The position numbers and the translations under genes are program-made. A stretch of DNA of 64,000 bases from Polynucleobacter sp. AM-25C3 (GTDB lineage: Bacteria; Pseudomonadota; Gammaproteobacteria; Burkholderiales; Burkholderiaceae), in NCBI RefSeq assembly GCF_018882335.1, contig NZ_JACVOS010000002.1, forward strand, positions 124,001 through 188,000, in the 5' to 3' direction. Under the pieces are notes generated by a model that was given only the letters and a program-made list of their open reading frames with translations, did no database searches and had not been told where the DNA came from. How positions within the stretch are numbered: the first letter of the stretch is position 1; the number at the start of each line of letters is the position of its first letter. Below, piece by piece: positions 56,228 to 64,000 of the stretch.

Positions 56228-57052
56228 ATGCGCATCGCCTTAGGCCTCCAATACGATGGTAGCCCCTATTCAGGTTGGCAGTCTCAAGTAAATCAAAATA
56301 CTATCCAAGATGAATTAGAAAAAGCCATTTCTGCATTTGTCGGTATTGATGCGCAAAAATCTAACCCTATTCGCGTGATCACCGCCGGTAGAACGGATAC
56401 GGGTGTTCATGCTTTAGGCCAAGTGGTGCATTTTGATGTTGAAGTAGAGCGAGAAAATTGGTCGTGGGTGCGGGGGGTTAATACCTTCTTGCCGGAATCC
56501 ATTGTGGTGAACTGGGCTCAGCCAGTTTCGGATAACTTTAGCGCCCGCTATTCTGCTCATGAGCGCACTTACGTTTATGCATTGCACGCTGGACCTTGCC
56601 GCTCTCCAATGACTGCTGCTCGTGCGGGTTATGTGATGTTGCCAGCAGATCGCTGGTTTGATATTGATGCCATGAGGCAGGCTGCTGAATATTTAATCGG
56701 TGAACATGATTTCACATCATTTCGATCTTCAGAATGCCAGAGTAAGACCCCTGTAAAAACCATGTATTCGATTGAAATTATCTCTGATGAGCCGTGGTTG
56801 TATTTCAAGATCAAAGGGAATGCCTTTTTGCACCACATGGTACGCAATTTGGTGGGCAGTTTTATTCAAATCGGCGTTGGCAAACAATCAGCCAATTGGA
56901 TGGCCGAAGTATTGACTGCGAAAGATCGTAGCATTGCGGCGCCCACGTTTTCACCAGCTGGCCTGTATTTGGCTCAAATTGCTTACCCAGAAGAATTTAA
57001 TATCCCAAAGCCTTGGCTTGAGAACTCCTGGCTCCCCAAAAGGCTGCTTTAG
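56228..57052 (+). CDS. truA: tRNA pseudouridine synthase A
   Basis: The 274-residue enzyme makes pseudouridine 38-40 in tRNA anticodon arms. The catalytic Asp lies in '[18 protein letters not shown]'; '[15 protein letters not shown]' and '[12 protein letters not shown]' are family signatures. It follows the FimV-like gene by 9 bases. Confidence 0.97.
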   Translation: MRIALGLQYDGSPYSGWQSQVNQNTIQDELEKAISAFVGIDAQKSNPIRVITAGRTDTGVHALGQVVHFDVEVERENWSWVRGVNTFLPESIVVNWAQPVSDNFSARYSAHERTYVYALHAGPCRSPMTAARAGYVMLPADRWFDIDAMRQAAEYLIGEHDFTSFRSSECQSKTPVKTMYSIEIISDEPWLYFKIKGNAFLHHMVRNLVGSFIQIGVGKQSANWMAEVLTAKDRSIAAPTFSPAGLYLAQIAYPEEFNIPKPWLENSWLPKRLL

Positions 57053-57095
57053 TCAAAGCCAGTCATTTCAGGGCTAAAGCCTTATCATTTCCCTT

Positions 57096-57770
57096 ATGGG
57101 CTTACTCAATTACTCCCCCGGACGAACCAGAGTCAAAATCTGTGGTCTTAAGACGCCTGCAGATGTAGATGCTGCTGTTGCTGCAGGTGTAGACGCAGTG
57201 GGTTTTGTCTTTTATCCCCCAAGCCCTAGGGCTGTGAGCCCCAATATCGCGGCCTCATTGATCTCTAGACTCCCTGCAGGGGTTGATGCTGTAGGGCTAG
57301 TTGTAAACGCGACAGATGCCCAATTTGAGGCTATTCGGGCGGTTGCCCCAATCACTTTATGGCAGTTTCATGGGGATGAGTCTCCTGCGCAATGCCAACG
57401 CCTTGCTGAAGGTCAACCATGGATGAAGGCGGCACGTGTTGGTGCCGGCTTCGCCTTTGCTGATTTTTCCCTACAATATAGGCAAGCAAATGCCTTTTTG
57501 CTCGATGCCCTAGTTGAGGGCTATGGAGGAGGGGGCATTCCTTTTGATTGGTCAGGAATTCCACAAACATGGATAAGCGCAAACGCGCCTCAGGTCGTTT
57601 TGAGTGGTGGATTGAACGTTCACAACGTGGGCGAAGCCATTGCACGCCTACATCCTTGTGCGGTTGACGTCTCTAGTGGCGTAGAAATCAGCAAGGGTGT
57701 TAAAGATCACGTGCTGATGAAGGAATTTATCCAGGCAGTGCGTGTGGCAGACGCAAGCCCATCACTCTAA
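57096..57770 (+). CDS. trpF: phosphoribosylanthranilate isomerase
   Basis: The 224-residue TIM-barrel enzyme catalyses the Amadori step of tryptophan synthesis. It has 'RVKICGLKTPADVDAAVAAG' with the catalytic Cys, 'QFHGDESPAQC', and 'LSGGLNVHNVGEAI' plus 'VDVSSGVE' at the phosphate site. As in other betaproteobacteria, trpF is separate from trpC and precedes trpB, 31 bases on. Confidence 0.97.
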   Translation: MGLLNYSPGRTRVKICGLKTPADVDAAVAAGVDAVGFVFYPPSPRAVSPNIAASLISRLPAGVDAVGLVVNATDAQFEAIRAVAPITLWQFHGDESPAQCQRLAEGQPWMKAARVGAGFAFADFSLQYRQANAFLLDALVEGYGGGGIPFDWSGIPQTWISANAPQVVLSGGLNVHNVGEAIARLHPCAVDVSSGVEISKGVKDHVLMKEFIQAVRVADASPSL

Positions 57771-57801
57771 TATTTGCTGTAACTAATCAAAAGAGGTATT
57801 T

Positions 57802-58995
57802 ATGTACGATAAGCCAGATGCACGAGGACACTTCGGTCCTTACGGTGGCGTATTTGTTTCTGAAACTTTGATGTTTGCATTAGATGAACTCAAAGCGGCT
57901 TATGCCAAATATCAACATGATCCAGAGTTCTTAGAAGAGTTTCATTACGAGCTCAAGCATTTTGTAGGTCGCCCATCACCGGTCTATCACGCCAAGCGTT
58001 GGAGCGAGATGTTGGGTGGTGCGCAGATCTATCTCAAGCGTGAAGATTTAAATCACACTGGCGCTCACAAAATTAATAACGTCATTGGTCAAGCCATGTT
58101 GGCTAAGCGCATGGGCAAGCCACGCATTATTGCGGAGACTGGAGCTGGCCAGCATGGTGTTGCTACCGCAACTATTTGTGCACGCTTTGGATTGGATTGC
58201 ACTGTTTATCAAGGCTCTGTTGACGTTGCTCGTCAGGCACAAAATGTATTTCGCATGAAGTTGCTCGGCGCCAAAGTGGTTCCCGTTGAATCCGGCACCA
58301 AAACACTAAAAGATGCGCTCAATGAAGCGATGCGCGATTGGGTTACCAATGTGGATGATACGTTCTACATTATTGGCACCGTAGCTGGTCCTCACCCATA
58401 CCCCATGATGGTGAGAGATTTTCAGAGTGTGATTGGTGAAGAGTGCAAAGTGCAAATGCCTGAAATGACTGGGCGTCAGCCTGACTATGTCATGGCCTGT
58501 GTGGGCGGTGGTTCTAATGCCATGGGTATTTTCTATCCTTATATTGACTTTCCGGAAGTGAAGCTCATTGGTGTTGAAGCTGCTGGCCATGGCTTAAATA
58601 GTGGTCTTCACTCTGCAGCGCTTTGTGTTGGTAAGCCAGGTGTATTGCACGGTAATCGCACGTATCTGTTGCAAGATGAAAATGGACAGATTTCTGAAAC
58701 GCATTCTGTTTCTGCGGGCATGGATTATCCCGGTGTTGGGCCCGAGCATGCTTGGTTGAAAGATTCGGGTCGTGCCGACTATGTTGCGATCACCGATGAT
58801 GAGGCGCTCAAGGCTTTTCATGATTGCTGCCGTATCGAAGGCATCATTCCTGCATTGGAATCTTCACATGCCATTGCTTATGCCTGCAAACTCGCCAAGA
58901 CTTTACCTAAAGATAAAACCATCTTGGTGAACTTATCTGGTCGTGGCGATAAAGACATGCATACCGTTGCACAAGCTACCGGCTCTGAAGGTTAA
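57802..58995 (+). CDS. trpB: tryptophan synthase beta subunit
   Basis: The 397-residue PLP enzyme joins indole and serine. The PLP Lys is in '[15 protein letters not shown]' and the phosphate loop in '[13 protein letters not shown]'; '[14 protein letters not shown]' carries the catalytic Glu. AAGAGG lies before the ATG. It is followed by trpA after 48 bases. Confidence 0.98.
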   Translation: MYDKPDARGHFGPYGGVFVSETLMFALDELKAAYAKYQHDPEFLEEFHYELKHFVGRPSPVYHAKRWSEMLGGAQIYLKREDLNHTGAHKINNVIGQAMLAKRMGKPRIIAETGAGQHGVATATICARFGLDCTVYQGSVDVARQAQNVFRMKLLGAKVVPVESGTKTLKDALNEAMRDWVTNVDDTFYIIGTVAGPHPYPMMVRDFQSVIGEECKVQMPEMTGRQPDYVMACVGGGSNAMGIFYPYIDFPEVKLIGVEAAGHGLNSGLHSAALCVGKPGVLHGNRTYLLQDENGQISETHSVSAGMDYPGVGPEHAWLKDSGRADYVAITDDEALKAFHDCCRIEGIIPALESSHAIAYACKLAKTLPKDKTILVNLSGRGDKDMHTVAQATGSEG

Positions 58996-59043
58996 TGCGT
59001 AACTCATTCCAAAGCAGATAAAAGAAAATATATACAAATTGTT

Positions 59044-59841
59044 ATGTCAAAAATTACCGCACTCTTTAACGACTTAAAAGCTTCTGGTAAGAAAGGGTTA
59101 ATTCCTTTTATTACTGCTGGCGATCCTGCGCCTGGATTAACTGTAGAGTTGATGCATGCCTTGGTTCGTGGTGGTGCTAACGTGATTGAGCTAGGCGTTC
59201 CCTTCTCAGATCCGATGGCCGATGGTCCAGTCATTCAGCGCTCCTCTGAACGAGCTCTATCTCAAGGCGTTACTTTGCACGGCTGCCTAGAAATGGTGAA
59301 AGAGTTTCGGAAAAGCGATGCCAATACTCCCGTAGTTTTAATGGGCTATGCCAATCCTGTTGAGCAGATGGGCGCAGAACGCTTTGCAACTGAAGCCAAA
59401 GCTGCTGGTGTAGATGGAGTGTTGATTGTGGATTACCCGCCAGAAGAGTGCGTTGATTTTGCTGCTCGTATGCGGGTTGCTGGAGTTGACCCGATTTTTT
59501 TATTGGCACCGACTTCATCACCAGAACGCATAAAAGAAGCCGCCAAAATAGCTTCTGGTTATATCTATTACGTATCGATGCGGGGGGTTACTGGGGCATC
59601 TCACCTCAATACCCAGGATGTGGCCAGCATTATTCCTAAGATCCGTGAAGCCACCCCAATCCCGATTGCCGTGGGTTTTGGCATTAATGACGCCGAAAGT
59701 GCCCGTACGGTATCAAAAACAGCGGATGCAGTAGTGATTGGAAGTCGAATTATTCGGCTTTTGGAGGAGTCACCCCCTGGCCAAGCGGTACAATCGCTTG
59801 AAACCTTCATGCGTGAAATTCGTGTCGCTTTAGATAGTTAA
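59044..59841 (+). CDS. trpA: tryptophan synthase alpha subunit
   Basis: The 265-residue TIM barrel cleaves indole-3-glycerol phosphate and channels indole to TrpB. Visible are '[10 protein letters not shown]', '[19 protein letters not shown]' with the catalytic Glu and Asp, and '[14 protein letters not shown]' for phosphate binding. It lies between trpB and accD in the conserved order. Confidence 0.98.
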   Translation: MSKITALFNDLKASGKKGLIPFITAGDPAPGLTVELMHALVRGGANVIELGVPFSDPMADGPVIQRSSERALSQGVTLHGCLEMVKEFRKSDANTPVVLMGYANPVEQMGAERFATEAKAAGVDGVLIVDYPPEECVDFAARMRVAGVDPIFLLAPTSSPERIKEAAKIASGYIYYVSMRGVTGASHLNTQDVASIIPKIREATPIPIAVGFGINDAESARTVSKTADAVVIGSRIIRLLEESPPGQAVQSLETFMREIRVALDS

Positions 59842-59863
59842 TGCACTGGATAGTTAAAAACTG

Positions 59864-60751
59864 ATGAGCTGGATCGATAAATTACTACCTCCCCAAATCC
59901 AACATACGGATCCTGCGAATCGCAAGTCTGTTCCTGAGGGTCTTTGGGTTAAGTGTCCTAGCTGTGAAACCGTGCTTTACAGCACTGATATCGAAGCCAA
60001 TCTTTCTGTTTGCCCCAAATGTAGTCATCACATGCGGATTGGTGCCCGTCAGCGACTCGATAGCCTCTTGGACCCTAAAGGCCGCTATGAAATTGGTGCA
60101 GATATTTACCCAATTGACCCACTCAAATTTAAAGATTCAAAAAAGTACCCTGATCGCCTGAAAGAGGCGAGCGATGCATCCGGCGAATCCGAGGCTATGA
60201 TTGTGATGGGCGGCAAGATTGAAAGTATTCCTGCTGTTGTGGCTTGTTTTGAATTCCAATATATGGGCGGCTCCATGGGCTCCGTTGTTGGTGAGCGTTT
60301 TGCACGCGGTGTTCAAGATGCCATTGCAAGAAAATGTGCATTCATTTGCGTTACCGCTACTGGCGGTGCTCGTATGCAAGAGAGTTTGCTATCCCTTTTC
60401 CAAATGGCAAAAACCAACTCCATGTTGACCTTGCTCTCTAAAAAAGGTTTGCCATACATCAGCGTTTTAACTGATCCAACCATGGGCGGGATTTCTGCTA
60501 GCTTTGCCTTTATGGGTGATGTTGTGATGGCTGAGCCTAAGGCCTTGATTGGTTTTGCTGGTCCTCGAGTTATTGAACAGACTGTGCGTGAAAAATTACC
60601 TGAAGGTTTTCAGCGTTCTGAATTTTTGATGCAAAAAGGCGGTCTTGACATGATTGTTGATCGTCGCCAAATGCGTGGTGAGATAGCCCGTTTGTTAGCC
60701 TTGCTCCAACAGCTTCCAGAGCCTGCGATTGCGGGTAGCGCAGCTGTATAA
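59864..60751 (+). CDS. accD: acetyl-CoA carboxylase carboxyltransferase subunit beta
   Basis: The 295-residue subunit transfers carboxyl from biotin to acetyl-CoA. The N-terminal zinc ribbon uses 'CPSCETVL' and 'CPKCSHH'; the carboxyltransferase core has '[12 protein letters not shown]', '[14 protein letters not shown]' and '[17 protein letters not shown]'. It follows trpA and is joined by 5 bases to folC, as in many proteobacteria. Confidence 0.98.
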   Translation: MSWIDKLLPPQIQHTDPANRKSVPEGLWVKCPSCETVLYSTDIEANLSVCPKCSHHMRIGARQRLDSLLDPKGRYEIGADIYPIDPLKFKDSKKYPDRLKEASDASGESEAMIVMGGKIESIPAVVACFEFQYMGGSMGSVVGERFARGVQDAIARKCAFICVTATGGARMQESLLSLFQMAKTNSMLTLLSKKGLPYISVLTDPTMGGISASFAFMGDVVMAEPKALIGFAGPRVIEQTVREKLPEGFQRSEFLMQKGGLDMIVDRRQMRGEIARLLALLQQLPEPAIAGSAAV

Positions 60752-60756
60752 AGCGC

Positions 60757-62082
60757 TTGAGCACAGCACACCAAGCCCCCATCCTTTTTACTAGCCTACC
60801 GGCTTGGCTTAGTCACCTCGAAACGACTCACCCTGTCGGCATCGATATGGGTCTTGACCGGATCAATCGGGTTAAAGCGGCTTTAGGTCTTTATTTTGAT
60901 TGCCCTGTAATAACGGTTGCCGGCACGAATGGCAAAGGTTCAACCTGCGCTTATCTCGAAAGTATTTTGCTGGCATCGGGTTACAAGGTGGGTTGTCATA
61001 TGTCGCCACATCTGTTGTCTTTCAATGAGCGCGCTCGCGTCAATGGTGAAGAGGTAAAAGACGCTCTATTGCTAGAACATTTCTCCGCTGTAGAAAAGGC
61101 GCGTGTCAGCTTGGTTGATGCGCCAACCTTAACTTATTTTGAATTCACCACCTTAGCAATCATTCACCTATTTTCCAAAGCAAATTTAGATGCCGTTGTT
61201 CTAGAGGTAGGTATGGGTGGACGCTTAGATGCTGTCAATATTGTTGATGCTGATTGTGCGATTGTCACGAGTATCGATATTGACCATGCGGATTTCTTAG
61301 GCGCTACACGTGAAGCTATTGGATTGGAAAAAGCAGGCATTTTCCGTGCAGGCGCAATTGCCGTTTGTGGCGACCCTGTGCCACCACAATCTTTAATTGA
61401 TTACGCTGAAAAACTAGGTTGTGATTTATGGCTTCAAGGGCGGGACTATAACTTTCAAGGTGATAAGCAGCAGTGGGGCTGGGCAGGGCGTCAAAAACGC
61501 TTCAGTGGCTTAGGTTATCCCGCACTGCGTGGCGCTAACCAGATCCTAAATGCCTCCGCTGTTATTGCTGCTTTAATGGCCTTGCATCAACGCTTGCCGG
61601 TGAGTGCTCAAGATATACGTAATGGCTTTGCCTTGGTAGAGTTGCCTGGACGCTTCCAGGTGCTTCCGGGTCAACCTACCGTGGTTCTAGATGTTGCTCA
61701 CAACCCACATGCTGCCGCGACTCTTGGCCAAGGCCTGGATAAGATGGGCTACCACCCCTATACCTATGCCGTTTTTGGTGCCATGGCAGATAAAGATATT
61801 GCTGGGGTCATTAAGCCCTTGCTAAGCATTGTGGACTTCTGGTTTTGCACGGATTTACCCACCCCAAGGGCCGCTACTGCCCAGGCTTTATCCGAGAAGC
61901 TGGTGGAGCTGGGCGTAGCTGTTAAAAATGGCGAGGACGGTGGCATTGAATGCTTCTCAGATCCTGCTGCAGCGTATCAAAAAGCCCTTTCTAAAGCGGG
62001 TGAGGGTGATAGAATTGTCACCTTCGGATCCTTCTATACCGTTGCCGGAGTAATGGCATATCGAAATAACCAGGCGCATTGA
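60757..62082 (+). CDS. folC: dihydrofolate synthase / folylpolyglutamate synthase
   Basis: The 441-residue Mur-ligase-fold enzyme adds glutamates to folates. The P-loop is 'ITVAGTNGKGSTCAYLES'; other signatures are 'SPHLLSFNERARVNG', 'EVGMGGRLDAVN' and 'LDVAHNPHAA'. The TTG at 60757 is taken as the start because the conserved 'LPAWLSHLETTHP' lies before the first internal ATG. The ribosome site is weak, so coupling to accD is likely. Confidence 0.95.
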   Translation: MSTAHQAPILFTSLPAWLSHLETTHPVGIDMGLDRINRVKAALGLYFDCPVITVAGTNGKGSTCAYLESILLASGYKVGCHMSPHLLSFNERARVNGEEVKDALLLEHFSAVEKARVSLVDAPTLTYFEFTTLAIIHLFSKANLDAVVLEVGMGGRLDAVNIVDADCAIVTSIDIDHADFLGATREAIGLEKAGIFRAGAIAVCGDPVPPQSLIDYAEKLGCDLWLQGRDYNFQGDKQQWGWAGRQKRFSGLGYPALRGANQILNASAVIAALMALHQRLPVSAQDIRNGFALVELPGRFQVLPGQPTVVLDVAHNPHAAATLGQGLDKMGYHPYTYAVFGAMADKDIAGVIKPLLSIVDFWFCTDLPTPRAATAQALSEKLVELGVAVKNGEDGGIECFSDPAAAYQKALSKAGEGDRIVTFGSFYTVAGVMAYRNNQAH

Positions 62083-62085
62083 TCC

Positions 62086-62856
62086 ATGATTCGTTTACCG
62101 AAGCTTTTTAAGCGAAACCCTGAGACTGAAGACCTCGATCGAGGTTCAGCAAGGGGTCGTCGTACCGTCAATAAATTAGCCCCCCGTAGCTTTCAACGTG
62201 CTCAAGAGAGTGAAGAACTTGCTCTGACTGAAGATCCTGAGCAGCAACGTGCACGCCATCGTCTGATTGGTGCAGCTGTATTGGTGTTGATTGCAGTAGT
62301 GGGGCTTCCACGAATTTTGGATAACAAGCCAAAATCTGTGAATAACGATATCGCTGTAAATATCGTCACTAGCCTTCCTACGCCAACCGCTGTTCTGCCT
62401 TTGGTTGAGGAGAAGATCAAGCCTGTAGTAGATGCGCCTACACAGGAAAAAGAAGTTGCCCCAAGTAAGGAGGCAGTTGTTACCCCAGCGCCTGAGGTCA
62501 AATCGGCTCCTGTAGCAAATAAAACAAGCTCTATTGGATTAGCTGCTGGAGAGGAAGTAGTTGCTACTCCAAACTCAAAATCGAAGACAGAAGAGCTTCC
62601 CAAAAAAGCTGGTCCCGGTAAGTACGTCATTCAGATTGGTGCTTTTGCATCAGAAGAGCGTGCTAAGGGTTGGATTACCAAAATGAAGGATCAAAAGATC
62701 CCGAACTACGTGCTTAATAAAACCGGTACGGACGGCACTAAGCTCTTCGTCTTAAGAGCGGGACCATTTGCCGATAAAGAATCGGCGGAGGCTGCCGAGA
62801 AAAAGGTGAAGGCCATGGGTCTTTCTCCAAGACTGGTTGAGGTTGGAGCGCCTTAA
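62086..62856 (+). CDS. dedD: DedD-like SPOR domain cell-division protein
   Basis: The 256-residue protein has a cytoplasmic N terminus, one membrane helix (about 58-77), a Pro/Lys/Val-rich periplasmic linker and a C-terminal SPOR domain ('GKYVIQIGAFASEERAKGW', 'LFVLRAGPFADKESAE'). SPOR domains bind septal glycan lacking stem peptides. Position between folC and cvpA is the classical dedD location. It overlaps cvpA by one base. Confidence 0.92.
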   Translation: MIRLPKLFKRNPETEDLDRGSARGRRTVNKLAPRSFQRAQESEELALTEDPEQQRARHRLIGAAVLVLIAVVGLPRILDNKPKSVNNDIAVNIVTSLPTPTAVLPLVEEKIKPVVDAPTQEKEVAPSKEAVVTPAPEVKSAPVANKTSSIGLAAGEEVVATPNSKSKTEELPKKAGPGKYVIQIGAFASEERAKGWITKMKDQKIPNYVLNKTGTDGTKLFVLRAGPFADKESAEAAEKKVKAMGLSPRLVEVGAP

Positions 62857-63422
62857 TGGAATATTTATCCACCCTGAAATTAACTACGGTGGATTACTTC
62901 ACCCTAGTAGTCTTGTTGGTGTCTGCCTTGGTTGGAATTTCACGGGGCTTATTTAAAGAAGTATTGGCGCTTGCATCTTGGTTCGTAGCTGCTTGGGTCG
63001 CCTACCATTACACCAACTACCTTTCTGTGGAATGGCTATCTACCTTTCACATGGATGAACTCTTGAGTTTAGGTGTGAGCTTTCTCATTCTATTTATCTT
63101 GGCCTTGATTGTTTGTGGGCTGGTCGGTAACCTCATTCAAAAAATTATTTTGTCTGCTGGTTTGAGCATGACCGACCGCTTTCTAGGCCTTGTGTTTGGT
63201 TTGGCTCGCGGTGTTTTAGTGGTAGTGGTGATGGCCACCTTAGCGGCATTAACTCCGATTCCCCAGAGTGTTGCCTGGCAAAAAGCAATCACACGCCCAG
63301 CTATCGACATGGCAACTGGTTTAATTAAAAATTGGCTACCAGCTGATTGGGCAAAACAATTAGGCGATACATTACCTAAAATTACACCCACCGTAACACC
63401 TTCATTAACAATAGGGATCTAG
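62856..63422 (+). CDS. cvpA: CvpA family membrane protein
   Basis: The 188-residue protein has four predicted membrane helices and the CvpA opening 'TVDYFTLVVLLVSALVGISRGLFKEVLALASW'-type pattern, shown here only in part, with 'MTDRFLGLVFGLARGVLVV' further on. CvpA is required for colicin V export and envelope robustness in E. coli; its molecular role is unclear. It precedes purF by 4 bases, the conserved arrangement. Confidence 0.93.
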   Translation: MEYLSTLKLTTVDYFTLVVLLVSALVGISRGLFKEVLALASWFVAAWVAYHYTNYLSVEWLSTFHMDELLSLGVSFLILFILALIVCGLVGNLIQKIILSAGLSMTDRFLGLVFGLARGVLVVVVMATLAALTPIPQSVAWQKAITRPAIDMATGLIKNWLPADWAKQLGDTLPKITPTVTPSLTIGI

Positions 63423-63426
63423 GCTT

Positions 63427-64000
63427 ATGTGCGGCGTCGTTGGAACAGTTTCCCACTCCCCAGTTAATCAACTGATATATGACGCTTTGTTGCTTTTGCA
63501 ACACCGCGGTCAAGATGCAGCAGGCATGGCTACGATGAATGGAAATTCATTCACGATGCACAAAGCCAATGGTTTAGTACGAGATGTATTTAGAACTCGG
63601 AATATGCGCAGCTTGTTGGGTAATGCTGGCATTGGTCAGGTTCGCTACCCAACTGCTGGCTCTGCTAGTAGTGAGGAAGAAGCTCAACCGTTTTATGTCA
63701 GCGCGCCTTACGGAATTATTTTGGCGCATAACGGCAATCTCACTAATGCACCAAGCTTACGAGTTGAAATGGCATATCGCGATCGTCGCCATATCAACAC
63801 TAACTCCGATACAGAAGTGCTGCTCAATGTATTGGCTGATGAATTACAAAAAGAAACCAACAGCGCCGCTTTGGATGAGAGTGCGATGTTTAACGCCGTT
63901 ACTCAAGTAACTAAGCGCGTTAAAGGTTCTTATGCGGTGGTATCTTTGATTGCTGGATATGGCTTATTAGCCTTCCGTGATCCATTCGGAATTCGCCCTT
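63427..64000 (+). CDS. purF: amidophosphoribosyltransferase, 5' part
   Basis: The frame opens at ATG 63427 and runs off the window after 191 codons. The second residue, Cys2, is the glutaminase nucleophile exposed after Met removal ('MCGVVGTVSHSPVN'). 'LLQHRGQDAAGMAT', 'IGQVRYPTAGSASSEEAQ'-type and 'ILAHNGNLTNA' motifs mark the N-terminal Ntn glutaminase domain. The phosphoribosyltransferase domain lies beyond the window. It makes 5-phosphoribosylamine in purine synthesis. Confidence 0.96.
   Translation, partial: MCGVVGTVSHSPVNQLIYDALLLLQHRGQDAAGMATMNGNSFTMHKANGLVRDVFRTRNMRSLLGNAGIGQVRYPTAGSASSEEEAQPFYVSAPYGIILAHNGNLTNAPSLRVEMAYRDRRHINTNSDTEVLLNVLADELQKETNSAALDESAMFNAVTQVTKRVKGSYAVVSLIAGYGLLAFRDPFGIRP

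Noticed and set aside
1..64000. Mobile elements, prophage, CRISPR arrays, tRNA or rRNA genes
   Set aside because: No transposase, integrase, direct-repeat array or tRNA-like cloverleaf was seen on either strand; a tRNAscan or Infernal run would be needed to exclude small RNAs fully.

Overview
The window reads as chromosomal DNA of a betaproteobacterium of the Burkholderiaceae. Moderate GC, very short intergenic gaps (none above about 200 bases) and the gene set best fit a streamlined freshwater lineage such as Polynucleobacter. That assignment comes from gene content and order, not from a database search. No rRNA, tRNA, insertion sequence, prophage, CRISPR array or integration scar was seen; nearly everything is housekeeping DNA.

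Layout. (1) 1-4240, plus strand: the end of a beta-propeller protein, a NodB-type deacetylase, a fatty acid hydroxylase/sterol desaturase, an EI24-type membrane protein and a CinA-like molybdopterin-binding-domain protein. (2) 4241-9290: glnA with an enhancer-type promoter, then ntrB, ntrC and xth. (3) 9471-13555: an orphan TRAP-type binding protein overlapping a membrane HD-GYP protein, a small lipoprotein, a UbiM-like flavin hydroxylase and a 58-residue zinc-ribbon protein. (4) 13648-19908, minus strand: prlC, folD and a FixJ-like regulator with a PAS histidine kinase, divergent from (5) aceE-aceF-lpdA (20112-25946), followed convergently by a phasin. (6) 26835-44194, mixed strands: EamA transporter, PBP7-like peptidase, IclR regulator; then a minus-strand run pyrD, bpt, aat, NUDIX, pabB-pabC fusion, cyclophilin, rarA, a 3-hydroxyacyl-CoA dehydrogenase, a YfcG-like GST and an aminotransferase; then yaaA, a DUF2863 protein, an MliC-like protein and mdh. 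(7) 44345-64000, all plus strand: gntR, sdhCDAB-sdhE, gltA, leuC, entericidin-like peptide, leuD, leuB, asd, fimV-like, truA, trpF, trpB, trpA, accD, folC, dedD, cvpA and the start of purF.

How the genes work together. Region 5 makes acetyl-CoA from pyruvate and region 7 burns it in the TCA cycle (gltA, sdh, with mdh beside them), with leucine, aspartate-semialdehyde and tryptophan biosynthesis branching off. Region 2 is nitrogen control. Its main surprises are two NtrC-type sites upstream of glnA, a textbook intrinsic terminator lying inside the first codons of ntrB, and an NtrC whose sigma54-contact loop reads GAFPGA instead of GAFTGA. The least familiar arrangement is the binding-protein/HD-GYP pair in region 3. 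No clearly new multi-gene system such as defence, secretion or a mobile island was found.
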